This document shows positions 13,554 to 23,841 of a stretch of DNA of 64,000 nucleotides, piece by piece (the first letter of the stretch is position 1; each line of letters begins with the position of its first letter). A program made the position numbers and the translations under genes. The stretch spans positions 558,122 to 622,121 of the forward strand of contig NZ_JAGTXM010000001.1 in the NCBI RefSeq assembly GCF_018252635.1. The letters run 5' to 3'. This stretch comes from Citrobacter amalonaticus (lineage in GTDB: Bacteria > Pseudomonadota > Gammaproteobacteria > Enterobacterales > Enterobacteriaceae). A model generated the notes under the pieces. It was given only the letters and a program-made list of their open reading frames with translations. It made no database searches and was not told the DNA's origin.

Positions 13554-14267
13554 ATGAAAAAAGGTTTAATGCTGTTTACCCTGCTGACCACTGCGTTTTC
13601 CGGCCTGGCACACGCCGACGACGCCGCGATCCGCCAGTCTCTGACGAAACTGGGCGTACAGAGCACGGATATTCAGCCCGCCCCGGTTGCCGGGATGAAA
13701 ACGGTACTGACCAACAGCGGCGTGCTGTACGTGACGGAAGACGGTAAACACATCATTCAGGGGCCGATGTACGATGTCAGCGGCGCGACGCCAGTCAACG
13801 TAACTAACCAGCTGCTGATGAAGCATCTGAACGCGCTGGAAAACGAAATGATCGTCTATAAAGCGCCACAGGAAAAACACGTCATTACCGTCTTTACCGA
13901 TATCACCTGCGGCTACTGCCACAAGCTGCATGAAGAGATGAAGGACTACAATGCGCTGGGCATTACCGTACGCTACCTCGCCTTCCCGCGTCAGGGACTG
14001 GAAAGCCAGGCCGAGCAGGATATGAAGTCTATCTGGTGTGCGCAAGACAAAGCCAAAGCGTTTGACGACGCGATAGCGGGCAAAGGTGTGAAAGCGGCGA
14101 CCTGCGATGTGAACATCGCGGATCACTATGCGCTGGGCGTGCAGTTTGGCGTAAGCGGCACACCTGCCATTGTGCTGAGCAACGGTTATGTCGTGCCAGG
14201 CTATCAGGGGCCGAAAGAGATGAAAGCGTTTCTTGACGAGCACCAAAAACAGACCAGTGGTAAATAA
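13554..14267 (+). CDS. dsbC: DsbC, periplasmic disulfide isomerase
   Basis: A 237-residue precursor with a signal peptide of about 20 residues (MKKGLMLFTLLTTAFSGLAH, cleaved before ADDA). The N-terminal dimerisation domain is followed by a thioredoxin fold with the active site CGYC in DITCGYCHKL. A second cysteine pair (IWC...ATC) matches the structural disulfide of DsbC. It isomerises wrong disulfides and is kept reduced by DsbD. The start at 13554 has AGGAAAGG just upstream. It is followed five bases later by recJ. Confidence 0.96.
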   Translation: MKKGLMLFTLLTTAFSGLAHADDAAIRQSLTKLGVQSTDIQPAPVAGMKTVLTNSGVLYVTEDGKHIIQGPMYDVSGATPVNVTNQLLMKHLNALENEMIVYKAPQEKHVITVFTDITCGYCHKLHEEMKDYNALGITVRYLAFPRQGLESQAEQDMKSIWCAQDKAKAFDDAIAGKGVKAATCDVNIADHYALGVQFGVSGTPAIVLSNGYVVPGYQGPKEMKAFLDEHQKQTSGK

Positions 14268-14272
14268 TTCGC

Positions 14273-16006
14273 GTGAAACAACAGATACAACTTCGTCGGC
14301 GGGAAGTCGATGAGTCGGCTGAGCTGCCTGCCGATCTCTCGCCGCTGTTACGCCGCTTGTATGCCAGTCGTGGCGTACGTAACGCACAGGATCTGGAACG
14401 TAGCGTAAAAGGTATGTTGCCCTGGCAACAGCTAACTGGCGTCGAAAAAGCGGTTGAGATCCTCTATAACGCTTTTCGCGAGGGGACGCGCATCATCGTC
14501 GTCGGCGACTTCGATGCGGACGGGGCGACCAGCACCGCCCTGAGCGTGCTGGGTATGCGCGCTCTGGGCTGCGATAACATCAGCTACCTCGTGCCAAATC
14601 GTTTTGAGGATGGTTACGGCTTAAGTCCGGAAGTGGTCGATCAGGCCCATGCGCGTGGCGCGCAGCTGATTGTCACCGTCGATAACGGTATCTCATCCCA
14701 TGCCGGAGTGGATCACGCCAGGATGCTGGGGATCCCGGTGGTAGTTACCGATCACCATCTGCCGGGCGAGACGCTGCCAGCCGCCGAGGCCATTATCAAC
14801 CCGAATCTGCCTGACTGTGATTTCCCGTCGAAATCGCTGGCCGGCGTGGGCGTGGCGTTCTACCTGATGCTCGCTCTGCGCACCTTCCTGCGCGACAAAG
14901 GCTGGTTTGACGAACGCGGTATTGCGCCGCCAAATCTCGCGGATCTGCTCGATCTGGTTGCGCTGGGCACCGTGGCGGACGTTGTGCCGCTGGATGCCAA
15001 CAATCGAATCCTCACCTGGCAGGGCTTAAGCCGTATTCGCGCCGGGAAATGCCGTCCGGGGATCAAAGCGTTGCTGGAAGTGTCCAACCGCGATGCGCAA
15101 AAGCTCGCCGCCAGCGATTTAGGCTTTGCGCTCGGTCCGCGTCTGAACGCTGCGGGTCGGCTGGACGACATGTCCGTCGGTGTGGCGCTGCTGTTGTGCG
15201 ATAACATTGGCGAAGCGCGGGTCCTGGCAAACGAGCTGGATGCGCTGAACCAGACGCGTAAAGAGATTGAGCAGGGAATGCAGGCGGAAGCGCTGACCCT
15301 GTGCGAGAAGCTGGAACGCAGTCGCGAAACGTTGCCCGGTGGTCTGGCGATGTATCATCCTGAGTGGCATCAGGGGGTGGTCGGGATCCTCGCTTCGCGT
15401 ATTAAAGAGCGTTTTCATCGCCCGGTGATCGCGTTTGCGCCAGCGGGCGACGGCACGCTGAAAGGTTCCGGACGTTCCATTCAGGGACTGCACATGCGTG
15501 ATGCGCTGGAGCGGCTGGATACGCTGCATCCGGGGCTGATGATTAAATTCGGCGGCCATGCGATGGCGGCGGGACTGTCTCTGGAAGAGGCTAAATTCGA
15601 CCTGTTCCAGCAGCGCTTTGGTGAGCTGGTCACTGAATGGCTTGATCCCTCGCTGTTACAGGGTGAAGTGGTCTCTGACGGTCCGCTCAGCGCGGCGGAG
15701 ATGACGATGGAGGTCGCGCAACTGCTGCGTGATGCCGGTCCGTGGGGACAAATGTTCCCGGAACCGCTGTTTGACGGGCGTTTTCGTCTGCTTCAGCAGC
15801 GTCTGGTAGGGGAGCGGCATTTGAAAGTGATGGTCGAACCTATTGGCGGAGGACCGCTGCTGGACGGCATCGCCTTTAACGTCGATACCGCCTGCTGGCC
15901 GGATAACGGCGTTCGCGAAGTCGAACTTGCCTACAAACTGGATATTAACGAATTTCGCGGCAACCGCAGTTTGCAGATCATCATTGATAATATCTGGCCA
16001 ATTTAG
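14273..16006 (+). CDS. recJ: RecJ, single-strand-specific 5'-3' exonuclease
   Basis: A 577-residue DHH-family nuclease of the RecF recombination pathway and mismatch repair. Motif I is GDFDADGATST, the DHH signature is VTDHHLPGE, and the DHHA1 motif is FGGHAMAAGLSL. It starts with GTG at 14273, five bases after the dsbC stop, with only weak ribosome-binding sequence. E. coli RecJ is also known for poor translation initiation. Confidence 0.95.
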   Translation: MKQQIQLRRREVDESAELPADLSPLLRRLYASRGVRNAQDLERSVKGMLPWQQLTGVEKAVEILYNAFREGTRIIVVGDFDADGATSTALSVLGMRALGCDNISYLVPNRFEDGYGLSPEVVDQAHARGAQLIVTVDNGISSHAGVDHARMLGIPVVVTDHHLPGETLPAAEAIINPNLPDCDFPSKSLAGVGVAFYLMLALRTFLRDKGWFDERGIAPPNLADLLDLVALGTVADVVPLDANNRILTWQGLSRIRAGKCRPGIKALLEVSNRDAQKLAASDLGFALGPRLNAAGRLDDMSVGVALLLCDNIGEARVLANELDALNQTRKEIEQGMQAEALTLCEKLERSRETLPGGLAMYHPEWHQGVVGILASRIKERFHRPVIAFAPAGDGTLKGSGRSIQGLHMRDALERLDTLHPGLMIKFGGHAMAAGLSLEEAKFDLFQQRFGELVTEWLDPSLLQGEVVSDGPLSAAEMTMEVAQLLRDAGPWGQMFPEPLFDGRFRLLQQRLVGERHLKVMVEPIGGGPLLDGIAFNVDTACWPDNGVREVELAYKLDINEFRGNRSLQIIIDNIWPI

Positions 16007-16096
16007 CGTCATCCTCTCTGTAAATAAGAGCGCGGATTCGGTACAATCCCGCTCTTATCACCGCATTTTGACAAGTCCAATAAAAGAAATCAGACC

Positions 16097-17195
16097 ATGT
16101 TTGAAATTAATCCGGTAAAAAACCGCATTCAGGACCTCACGGAGCGCTCTGACGTTCTTAGGGGGTATCTTTGACTACGATGCCAAGAAAGAGCGTCTGG
16201 AAGAAGTAAACGCCGAGCTGGAACAGCCGGACGTCTGGAACGAACCCGAACGCGCACAGGCGCTGGGCAAAGAACGTTCCTCGCTGGAAGCGATTGTTGA
16301 CACCCTAGACCAAATGTCTCAGGGGCTGGAAGATGTTTCCGGCCTGCTGGATCTGGCTGTCGAAGCCGACGACGAAGAGACCTTTAACGAAGCCGTTGCT
16401 GAACTCGATATCCTGGAAGAAAAACTGGCGCAACTGGAATTCCGTCGTATGTTCTCCGGCGAATATGATAGCGCCGATTGCTACCTCGATATTCAGGCCG
16501 GTTCTGGCGGGACTGAAGCACAGGACTGGGCAAGCATGCTGGAGCGTATGTATCTGCGCTGGGCAGAAGCACGCGGCTTCAAGACCGAAATTATTGAAGA
16601 GTCAGAAGGGGAAGTGGCCGGGATTAAATCCGTGACCATTAAGATTTCTGGCGAATATGCCTACGGCTGGCTGCGCACAGAAACCGGCGTACACCGTCTG
16701 GTGCGTAAGAGCCCGTTCGACTCCGGTGGCCGTCGCCATACCTCGTTCAGCTCTGCGTTCGTCTACCCGGAAGTGGATGACGATATTGATATCGAAATCA
16801 ACCCGGCGGACCTGCGTATCGACGTGTATCGCGCCTCCGGCGCGGGTGGTCAGCACGTTAACCGTACTGAATCTGCGGTGCGTATTACCCACATTCCGAC
16901 CGGGATTGTGACGCAATGCCAGAACGACCGTTCCCAGCACAAGAACAAAGACCAGGCCATGAAGCAGATGAAAGCGAAGCTTTATGAACTGGAAATGCAG
17001 AAGAAGAACGCCGAGAAACAGGCGATGGAAGACACTAAATCCGACATCGGCTGGGGAAGCCAGATTCGTTCTTACGTCCTTGATGACTCCCGCATTAAAG
17101 ACTTGCGTACCGGGGTTGAAACCCGCAACACGCAGGCGGTGCTGGACGGCAGCCTGGATCAATTTATCGAAGCAAGTTTGAAAGCAGGGTTATGA
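16097..17195 (+). CDS. prfB: PrfB, peptide chain release factor 2 (programmed +1 frameshift)
   Basis: Release factor for UGA and UAA. The gene is one CDS in two frames: 16097-16171, a skipped T at 16172, then 16173-17195, giving 365 residues. The slippery site is CTT TGA C (16169-16175) with the internal Shine-Dalgarno AGGGGG at 16160-16165. Low RF2 lets the ribosome slip and complete the protein, which makes an autoregulatory loop. The SPF codon-reading motif (RKSPFDSGG, residues 205-207) and GGQ (250-252) are intact. Residue 246 is Ala (YRASGAGGQ), not the Thr of E. coli K-12. It is followed 9 bases later by lysS. Confidence 0.97.
16160..16175 (+). promoter_or_regulatory. prfB +1 recoding site
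   Basis: AGGGGG acts as an internal Shine-Dalgarno three bases upstream of CTT-TGA-C. The in-frame stop is codon 26. Element order and spacing equal those of the classic E. coli recoding signal. Confidence 0.95.
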
Positions 17196-17204
17196 GGAAC
17201 CAAC

Positions 17205-18722
17205 ATGTCTGAACAACACGCACAGGGCGCTGACGCGGTAACCGATCTTAATAACGAACTGAAAACGCGCCGTGAGAAGCTGGCTGGCCTGCGCGAGCAG
17301 GGTATCGCTTTCCCGAACGATTTCCGTCGCGATCATACCTCAGACCAACTGCACGCTGACTTCGATGCGAAAGAGAACGAAGAGCTGGAAGCGCTGAACA
17401 TCGAGGTGTCCGTTGCAGGGCGCATGATGACCCGTCGTATCATGGGTAAAGCGTCCTTTGTGACGTTGCAGGATGTGGGTGGCCGTATTCAACTGTACGT
17501 TGCCCGTGATGACCTGCCGGAAGGCGTTTACAACGAGCAGTTCAAAAAATGGGACCTCGGCGACATCCTCGGCGCGAAAGGGAAGCTGTTCAAGACCAAA
17601 ACGGGTGAACTGTCTATCCACTGCACCGAATTACGTCTGCTGACCAAAGCGCTGCGTCCGCTGCCGGATAAATTCCACGGTCTGCAGGATCAGGAAGCGC
17701 GTTATCGTCAGCGCTATCTGGACCTCATCTCTAACGATGAGTCCCGCAACACCTTTAAAGTGCGCTCTCAGATCCTGGCGGGCATTCGTCAGTTCATGGT
17801 TGGTCGCGGTTTTATGGAAGTTGAGACCCCGATGATGCAGGTGATCCCTGGCGGCGCGTCTGCGCGTCCGTTTATCACCCATCACAATGCGCTGGATCTG
17901 GACATGTACCTGCGTATTGCGCCGGAACTGTACCTGAAGCGTCTGGTGGTTGGCGGCTTCGAGCGCGTGTTCGAAATCAACCGTAACTTCCGTAACGAAG
18001 GGATCTCCGTGCGTCATAACCCAGAGTTCACCATGATGGAACTCTACATGGCGTATGCGGACTATAAAGATCTGATCGAACTGACGGAGTCACTGTTCCG
18101 TACGCTGGCACAGGACGTGCTGGGTAAAACGGAAGTGCCTTACGGCGATGAAGTGTTCGACTTCGGTAAGCCGTTCGAAAAACTGACCATGCGCGAAGCG
18201 ATCAAGAAGTACCGTCCGGAAACGGAAATGGCTGAACTGGATAACTTCGACTCTGCCAAAGCGATTGCTGAATCTATTGGTATTAAGGTCGAGAAGAGCT
18301 GGGGTCTGGGCCGTATCGTGACGGAAATTTTCGAAGAAGTGGCCGAAGCGCATCTGATTCAGCCCACCTTCATTACCGAGTACCCGGCAGAAGTGTCTCC
18401 GTTGGCGCGTCGTAATGACGAGAACCCGGAAATCACCGATCGCTTTGAGTTCTTCATCGGCGGTCGTGAGATCGGTAACGGCTTTAGCGAGCTGAACGAT
18501 GCGGAAGATCAGGCGCAGCGCTTCCAGGATCAGGTTGACGCGAAAGCGGCGGGCGACGACGAAGCGATGTTCTTCGACGAAGACTACGTCACCGCGCTTG
18601 AACACGGTCTGCCGCCGACCGCAGGTCTGGGTATTGGTATCGACCGTATGGTGATGCTGTTCACCAACAGCCACACCATCCGCGATGTGATCCTGTTCCC
18701 GGCGATGCGTCCGGTAAAATAA
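17205..18722 (+). CDS. lysS: LysS, lysyl-tRNA synthetase (class II)
   Basis: A 505-residue constitutive lysyl-tRNA synthetase. An N-terminal OB-fold anticodon-binding domain (about residues 60-150) is followed by the class II catalytic core. Motif 2 is [20 protein letters not shown], and motif 3 is [13 protein letters not shown] with the invariant Arg. GAGGAACC precedes the ATG. Co-transcription with prfB is expected from the 9-base gap. Confidence 0.97.
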   Translation: MSEQHAQGADAVTDLNNELKTRREKLAGLREQGIAFPNDFRRDHTSDQLHADFDAKENEELEALNIEVSVAGRMMTRRIMGKASFVTLQDVGGRIQLYVARDDLPEGVYNEQFKKWDLGDILGAKGKLFKTKTGELSIHCTELRLLTKALRPLPDKFHGLQDQEARYRQRYLDLISNDESRNTFKVRSQILAGIRQFMVGRGFMEVETPMMQVIPGGASARPFITHHNALDLDMYLRIAPELYLKRLVVGGFERVFEINRNFRNEGISVRHNPEFTMMELYMAYADYKDLIELTESLFRTLAQDVLGKTEVPYGDEVFDFGKPFEKLTMREAIKKYRPETEMAELDNFDSAKAIAESIGIKVEKSWGLGRIVTEIFEEVAEAHLIQPTFITEYPAEVSPLARRNDENPEITDRFEFFIGGREIGNGFSELNDAEDQAQRFQDQVDAKAAGDDEAMFFDEDYVTALEHGLPPTAGLGIGIDRMVMLFTNSHTIRDVILFPAMRPVK

Positions 18723-18730
18723 GCGGTGAA

Positions 18731-18786
18731 ATGCCGGATCGTGTTACGCTTGCCCCAGGATGGGTAAGCGTAGCGCCATCCGGCGT
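18731..18786. repeat. REP element between lysS and idi
   Basis: A single REP-like inverted pair (ATGCCGGATCGTGTTACGC and GCGTAGCGCCATCCGGCG) lies between two convergent genes. Confidence 0.75.
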
Positions 18787-18789
18787 TAA

Positions 18790-19335
18790 TTAACGTCGGC
18801 AATATTCTCGCAGTCGCTCGCGCGCATTATCATCCGTAGCCTGCATCACCATCCACGGACTGAAAACCCACGGCGTTGCGTCAATTCCGCGTAAAACCTC
18901 CTCCAGATCGCTCCACTGATAGTCCATCACTTCATCCCTATTGATCTGCAGTTCACTGGTCACGCGTGCGGCATAGACCGGGCAAACCTCGTTCTCTACG
19001 ATCCCGCCGGGGTCGGTTGCCCGATAGCGGAATGCCGGGAAAACGGGCGTCAGGCTGGTAATCTCCACGCCCAGCTCATAACGACAGCGGCGGATAATAG
19101 CGTCTTCATGACTTTCACCCCGTTGAGGGTGGCCGCAAACCGAGTTCGTCCATACACCCGGCCACGCCTTTTTCGCAAGCGAACGGCGAGTCACCAAAAG
19201 CTGTCCCTCTGCATTGAACAGCCAGGAGGAGAAGGCGAGATGCAAGGGGGTGTTGGCGGTGTGGGCGCTGTATTTTTCCAGCGTGCCGGAAGGGGTGTCC
19301 TGTGCATCCAGCAAAATGACGTGTTCCTGTTGCAT
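18790..19335 (-). CDS. idi: Idi, isopentenyl-diphosphate delta-isomerase type I
   Basis: A 181-residue Nudix-fold enzyme that interconverts IPP and DMAPP for isoprenoid synthesis. The active-site cysteine lies in SVCGHP, the Nudix-like helix is [18 protein letters not shown], and the active-site glutamate is in ENEVCPVY. The enterobacterial length and the W-containing segment YQWSDLEEV fit. It is monocistronic and reverse-strand, downstream of the purine block. Confidence 0.95.
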   Translation of the reverse strand: MQQEHVILLDAQDTPSGTLEKYSAHTANTPLHLAFSSWLFNAEGQLLVTRRSLAKKAWPGVWTNSVCGHPQRGESHEDAIIRRCRYELGVEITSLTPVFPAFRYRATDPGGIVENEVCPVYAARVTSELQINRDEVMDYQWSDLEEVLRGIDATPWVFSPWMVMQATDDNARERLREYCRR

Positions 19336-19404
19336 AATGTCTCACTGTCAATTTTAAGCACGTACCAGTATATGAGATCTCAGGACACAATGATTAGCTC
19401 AGGG

Positions 19405-19453
19405 AGCGTTTAACGCTGAAATTCGACATCCGCAGCGTGCGATACGGATGTCG
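19405..19453. repeat. Two palindromes upstream of idi
   Basis: AGCGTT-T-AACGCT (19405-19417) and the longer CGACATCCG...CGGATGTCG (19424-19453, nine-base arms, twelve-base loop) lie between the small reverse-strand frame at 19469 and idi. They may end the uacT transcript or act in idi control. Neither strand shows a good T-run. Confidence 0.4.
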
Positions 19454-19468
19454 GGAAGGAAGGTGATT

Positions 19469-19594
19469 TTAGAAAAACAGCAGCATAAACCGGAAGCGAC
19501 TTTCGATACCCAGCGCAATGCCGTCAGAAACTGCGGGTATCGACATCAGCATGAGCAACAGCAAGGTAATCAGGCAGCGCCAAAAGAGATTCAT
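19469..19594 (-). CDS. Small membrane or exported protein candidate, 41 aa
   Basis: Its ATG begins one base after the uacT stop (TAG-T-ATG), so translation could be coupled to uacT. The 41 residues begin MNLFWRCLITLLLLMLM, continue SIPAVSDGIALG and end MLLFF: a hydrophobic N-terminal helix, possibly a signal peptide, plus a hydrophobic tail. It is too short for normal gene finding. Small membrane proteins are annotated in this part of E. coli, but I cannot tie this one to a named gene with certainty. Confidence 0.5.
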   Translation of the reverse strand: MNLFWRCLITLLLLMLMSIPAVSDGIALGIESRFRFMLLFF

Positions 19595-19595
19595 A

Positions 19596-21044
19596 CTATT
19601 CATCCTGCTGATTTTTTTTCAGCTTGCGCATCAGCAACCACATTCTCACTGTTCTGACCTTCAGGTTTTTATCGGAGACGGATTCCTGTACCAGCCCGGT
19701 ATGATGGTGGTAGCCATTGAAAAACAGATTCAGTACAACAGCGCTGAAGGTGGCCAGCATGATGCCGCTGTGTAGCAACGGCTGGAGAACGGCCGGCAGG
19801 CGGGAGAAAAAATCATGCGATAACGTCGGCGTCATGCCGACCCCCAGGCTGATGGCCACAATGTAGAGGTTATAGCGGTTTGTCGTGTAATTGCAGCGCG
19901 AAAGAATGCGAATCCCGGTTGCCAGGACCATGCCAAACATCACCAGACCCGCGCCGCCGAGAACAAATTGCGGAATGGAGGCGACCAGAACCGCCATTTT
20001 CGGCACCATCCCAAACAAAATCAGGATGACGCCAGAGGCGATGCAGACCCATCGACTATGCACACGCGTGACGCTGACCAGGCCAACGTTTTGGGAAAAT
20101 GAGGTATGGGGAAAGCTGTTGAATAGTCCGCCAATCATTGTCCCGACGCCATCCACGCGCAGGCCGCGAATGATATCCTGTGATGAGAGTTTGCGACCGA
20201 CGATTTCGCCGAGCGCCAGAAACATGCCCATCGATTCAATAAACACAATGATTAACACGGCCGTCATGGTCAGAATCGACACCGGATCAAACACAGGTGT
20301 GCCGAAGGCCATTGGTGTGACAATCGCAAACCAGGATGCATCATGCAGACCTGATAAATTCACTTCATTCATCATCCATGACAACGCAAAACCAAAGATA
20401 ATCCCCAGCAGGACCGCAACGTTGGACATGAAACCTTTGGCAAAACGGGTGATTAATAAAATAAAGATCAAGACCGCAAAGGAAATCCCTAAATAGACCG
20501 GATTCCCATACTCAGGATTACCTTTCCCTCCTGCAGCCCAGTCAACGCCTACCTGAATGATGCTCAGACCAATCGAGGTGATCACCACGCCCGTTACCAG
20601 CGGTGGAAATAATGGCATCAGGCGACCGACAAGCGGTGCTAAGAGTGTGGTGATCACGCCAGCGGCAATGGTTGAGCCAAAAATGCCCAACAGACCGATA
20701 TCCGGATTGATGCCAATCGCAACCATCGGTGTCACCGCGGCAAACGTCACCGACATAATCACGGGCAGGCGAATCCCCATAAAGCGGCCGATGCCAATAC
20801 ATTGCAGTAGGGTAACGATCCCGCAGCAGAAGAGATCTGAACTGATTAGTAGCGCAATGGCGTCTTTGCTGAGGCCGAGCCTGTCACCAATCATCAGCGG
20901 TACAGCGACCGCGCCCGCGTACATGACCAGCACATGTTGCAGACCGAGAACGACCAGTTTGCCTGGTGATAGTATACGGTCGACCTCATCGGTAGCGCGG
21001 CCTTGCCCCGGCGGTGAGGGAAGTTGGGAATCTATGGCGCTCAT
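19596..21044 (-). CDS. uacT: UacT (YgfU), proton-coupled uric acid permease
   Basis: A 482-residue nucleobase-ascorbate (NAT/NCS2) transporter. It closely resembles E. coli YgfU/UacT, which takes up urate and xanthine at low affinity. The family signature is in the TM8-TM10 part (VFIESMGMFLALGEIVG, then NSFPHTSFSQNVGLVSVT). I use the ATG at 21044 (MSAIDSQLP), preceded by CAGGAGAA. The frame opens 20 codons earlier without support. It is the last transporter of the reverse-strand run xanQ-guaD-ghxQ-uacT. Confidence 0.93.
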   Translation of the reverse strand: MSAIDSQLPSPPGQGRATDEVDRILSPGKLVVLGLQHVLVMYAGAVAVPLMIGDRLGLSKDAIALLISSDLFCCGIVTLLQCIGIGRFMGIRLPVIMSVTFAAVTPMVAIGINPDIGLLGIFGSTIAAGVITTLLAPLVGRLMPLFPPLVTGVVITSIGLSIIQVGVDWAAGGKGNPEYGNPVYLGISFAVLIFILLITRFAKGFMSNVAVLLGIIFGFALSWMMNEVNLSGLHDASWFAIVTPMAFGTPVFDPVSILTMTAVLIIVFIESMGMFLALGEIVGRKLSSQDIIRGLRVDGVGTMIGGLFNSFPHTSFSQNVGLVSVTRVHSRWVCIASGVILILFGMVPKMAVLVASIPQFVLGGAGLVMFGMVLATGIRILSRCNYTTNRYNLYIVAISLGVGMTPTLSHDFFSRLPAVLQPLLHSGIMLATFSAVVLNLFFNGYHHHTGLVQESVSDKNLKVRTVRMWLLMRKLKKNQQDE

Positions 21045-21107
21045 GGGTTTTCTCCTGAAAGGCGAGGCCGATAGAACAGCTCCGCGCACGTTTGCGCGGA
21101 GCATCGT

Positions 21108-22475
21108 TTAAATAGCCCATCCGCCGGCGTAGAACGCCACCAGCGCGACGGTAATGATGACGGTACCGATATTCAGCTTCTGCCATTCCCGGGCAAAAAC
21201 GCGACCGACAACTAACGTCACGAAACCGAGCATAATACCGGTGACGATATTGCAAGTCAGGACGATGAAGACCGCGCAGACCAGACCGGCCATCGCATCG
21301 ATGAAGTCATCGAAATCCAGTTTTGATACGTTACTTAGCATCAACAATCCGACGTACATCAGCGCTGGTGCCGTTGCGTAACCTGGAATCAGGTAAGAGA
21401 GGGGGGACAGGAACAGGATTAGCAGAAACAAAAGGCCGACTACCGTAGCAGTAAGCCCTGTTTTTCCTCCGGCGGCGGTGCCCGCCGCGGATTCAATATA
21501 GACCGCGGCGGGCGCGGCTCCTACTAAACCGGAGAAAACAGAACTGACGGAGTCGCTGGTCAGCGCTTTGCCGCCGTTGATGATCTGGTTGTCTTTATCC
21601 AGAAGATTTGCCTGACCGGCGACGGCGCGGATGGTGCCGGTGGCATCAAATACCGCCGTCATTACCAGCGCCAGTACGCTGGGCAGCACCACCGGCTGTA
21701 AGGCACCCATGATATCAAGGCTAAAAATCAGAGACTTACCGTCGTCGCCACTTAGGCTGGGCATGGCCACCAGACCGTGATACTTGACGGCAGGATCAAA
21801 TATCAACCCGATGATGGAGATGGCAATGATCACCAGCAGGATCCCGCCGGGGACACGGCATTTCTCCAGCCCGAAGATGACCGCCAGTCCCAGCAGGCTC
21901 ATCAATACTGGAAAAGAGGTAAATGCGCCGAGTGCCACCGGAAGCCCTTCCAGCGGGTTTTTAATTACCATCCCGACGCCGTTCGCCGCGATCAGCAACA
22001 GGAACAGCCCAATGCCAATCCCTGTACCATGTGCGATGCCCATAGGTAAGTTTCGCAGGATCCAGGTCCGGACTCCGGTGACTGAGATAGCGGTAAAAAT
22101 CACCCCCATCAGGAAAACCGCGCCGAGGGCAACAGGAATTGAGATCTGCTGCCCCAGCACCAGACTGAATGCGGTAAAGGCGGTCAGTGAAATGGCGCAG
22201 CCGATCGCCATCGGCAGGTTGGCCCATAGCCCCATTAATAATGAACCGAAACCGGCGACGAGACAGGTAGCGACAAAGACGGCCGCAGGCGGAAACCCCG
22301 CTTTCCCCAACATTCCGGGCACGACAATGACCGAATAGACCATCGCCAGAAAGGTGGTTAATCCGGCCAGTATTTCCTGGCGCACAGTACTGCCACGCGC
22401 CGTAATCTTGAAGTAATTATCCAGCGCGCTGCGTGGTTTCGACGCGCCGGGGGTTTGCAGAATATCTCCAGACAT
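21108..22475 (-). CDS. ghxQ: GhxQ (YgfQ), guanine/hypoxanthine permease
   Basis: A 455-residue AzgA-like NCS2 transporter that is nearly the E. coli GhxQ sequence. It begins [20 protein letters not shown] and has about 12-14 membrane helices. Family motifs are [14 protein letters not shown] and [17 protein letters not shown]. It provides guanine to GuaD, encoded 32 bases upstream in the same transcript. Confidence 0.93.
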   Translation of the reverse strand: MSGDILQTPGASKPRSALDNYFKITARGSTVRQEILAGLTTFLAMVYSVIVVPGMLGKAGFPPAAVFVATCLVAGFGSLLMGLWANLPMAIGCAISLTAFTAFSLVLGQQISIPVALGAVFLMGVIFTAISVTGVRTWILRNLPMGIAHGTGIGIGLFLLLIAANGVGMVIKNPLEGLPVALGAFTSFPVLMSLLGLAVIFGLEKCRVPGGILLVIIAISIIGLIFDPAVKYHGLVAMPSLSGDDGKSLIFSLDIMGALQPVVLPSVLALVMTAVFDATGTIRAVAGQANLLDKDNQIINGGKALTSDSVSSVFSGLVGAAPAAVYIESAAGTAAGGKTGLTATVVGLLFLLILFLSPLSYLIPGYATAPALMYVGLLMLSNVSKLDFDDFIDAMAGLVCAVFIVLTCNIVTGIMLGFVTLVVGRVFAREWQKLNIGTVIITVALVAFYAGGWAI

Positions 22476-22507
22476 AATGATGTCCTCAGCAGGATGTTAG
22501 CGTTCTG

Positions 22508-23824
22508 TCAGGTCCGTTCGTACACCAGACGTCCGTCGACGTAAGTGCGGTAAATTGAGCGATCGTCGCCCAGCGTCATCATCACGAACAATTTGTCGAC
22601 CAGGGAGGTTGAGTTGTCATAGCGCAGTTGCTGTAGCGGCGTCGCCGTCGGTTCCAGCACCACGAAGTCCGCCTCTTTGCCCGGCGTAAAATTGCCAATC
22701 AGATTGTCGAGACCCAGCGCCTTCGCGCCGCCGAGCGTCGCCAGGTAAAAGGCTTCGTATGCCGAGAGTCGGAAGCCCTGCAATTGCACCACTTTGTAGG
22801 CTTCGTTCAGCGTTTGCAGCATGTTGAAGGTGGTGCCGGCGCCGATATCGGTTCCCATACCGACGTTGATCTTCTTCCTCCAGGCTTTTTGCAGATTGAA
22901 CAAACCGCTGCCGAGGTAGAGGTTAGAGGTCGGGCAAAAGGCGATGCTGGAGTGGGTGTCGCTCAGGCGATCCCACTCTTTCTCTTCCAGATGTACACAG
23001 TGGGCGAAGACGCAGTTTTTTCCGGTCAGTCCGTACTGGTGATACACATCCAGATAACCGTCATGATCCGGGTAGAGTTCCTTGACCCAGGCAATTTCAT
23101 CTTTGTTTTCACAGAGGTGGGTGTGTACCCAGGTATCGGGATACTCTTCCCGCAGACGCTGCGCCATCGCCATCTGCTGCGCAGAGGAGGTCGGCGCAAA
23201 GCGCGGTGTGATGGCATACAGCAGACGGCCATTTTTATGCCAGCGCTCGATTAACGCCTTACTTTGCAAGTAACTGCTCTCTGCGTCGTCCAGAAGATAA
23301 TCCGGCGCGTTACGGTCCATCATCACTTTGCCGGCGATCATGCGCATATTGATATGGCTGGCGGCTTCAAATAGCGCATCCACGGACTGCGGATGCACCG
23401 TGCCAAAAACCAGCGCGCTGGTGGTGCCGTTACGCAAGAGCTGCTTGATGAAAAAAGCCGACATCTCGCGGGCGTATTCCAGATCCTCGTAGCGTCTTTC
23501 AGTCGGGAAGGTGTGCTTATTCAGCCATTCCAGCAACTGCTCGCCATAGGCACCGACCATTTCGCTCTGGGGGTAGTGGATATGCGTATCAACGAATCCC
23601 GGTACGACCAGTTTTCCGCGATAGTCGCGGACACGGATAGCATCAGGGATCCGCTGTTTTCCCGCTTCCCACTCACCAAACCATTCGACTTTTCCCTGGC
23701 GAATCAACAGCAATCCGTCTTCCACAAATCGCAACGCTGAGGCGATCTCTTCCGGGTTTTCGACGGTGCGGGTGACATCAATAAAGCTGCCGCGCACCGC
23801 TTTCAACGTGTGTTCTCCAGACAT
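22508..23824 (-). CDS. guaD: GuaD, guanine deaminase
   Basis: A 438-residue zinc amidohydrolase that converts guanine to xanthine and ammonia. Metal ligands are in the DTHIHYPQ motif (H-x-H, near residues 82-84), HTHLCE, FAHCVH and GMGTDIGAG (Asp). It lies between ghxQ and xanQ, so guanine import, deamination and xanthine transport share one direction of transcription. AAGGAG lies ahead of the ATG. Confidence 0.95.
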   Translation of the reverse strand: MSGEHTLKAVRGSFIDVTRTVENPEEIASALRFVEDGLLLIRQGKVEWFGEWEAGKQRIPDAIRVRDYRGKLVVPGFVDTHIHYPQSEMVGAYGEQLLEWLNKHTFPTERRYEDLEYAREMSAFFIKQLLRNGTTSALVFGTVHPQSVDALFEAASHINMRMIAGKVMMDRNAPDYLLDDAESSYLQSKALIERWHKNGRLLYAITPRFAPTSSAQQMAMAQRLREEYPDTWVHTHLCENKDEIAWVKELYPDHDGYLDVYHQYGLTGKNCVFAHCVHLEEKEWDRLSDTHSSIAFCPTSNLYLGSGLFNLQKAWRKKINVGMGTDIGAGTTFNMLQTLNEAYKVVQLQGFRLSAYEAFYLATLGGAKALGLDNLIGNFTPGKEADFVVLEPTATPLQQLRYDNSTSLVDKLFVMMTLGDDRSIYRTYVDGRLVYERT

Positions 23825-23841
23825 CGTAAACTCCTTTACCG

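Noticed and set aside
16097-16174. prfB read as a frameshift mutation or pseudogene
   Set aside because: The stop at codon 26 sits in the exact programmed recoding signal (AGGGGG, CTT TGA C). Both parts join to the usual 365 residues.
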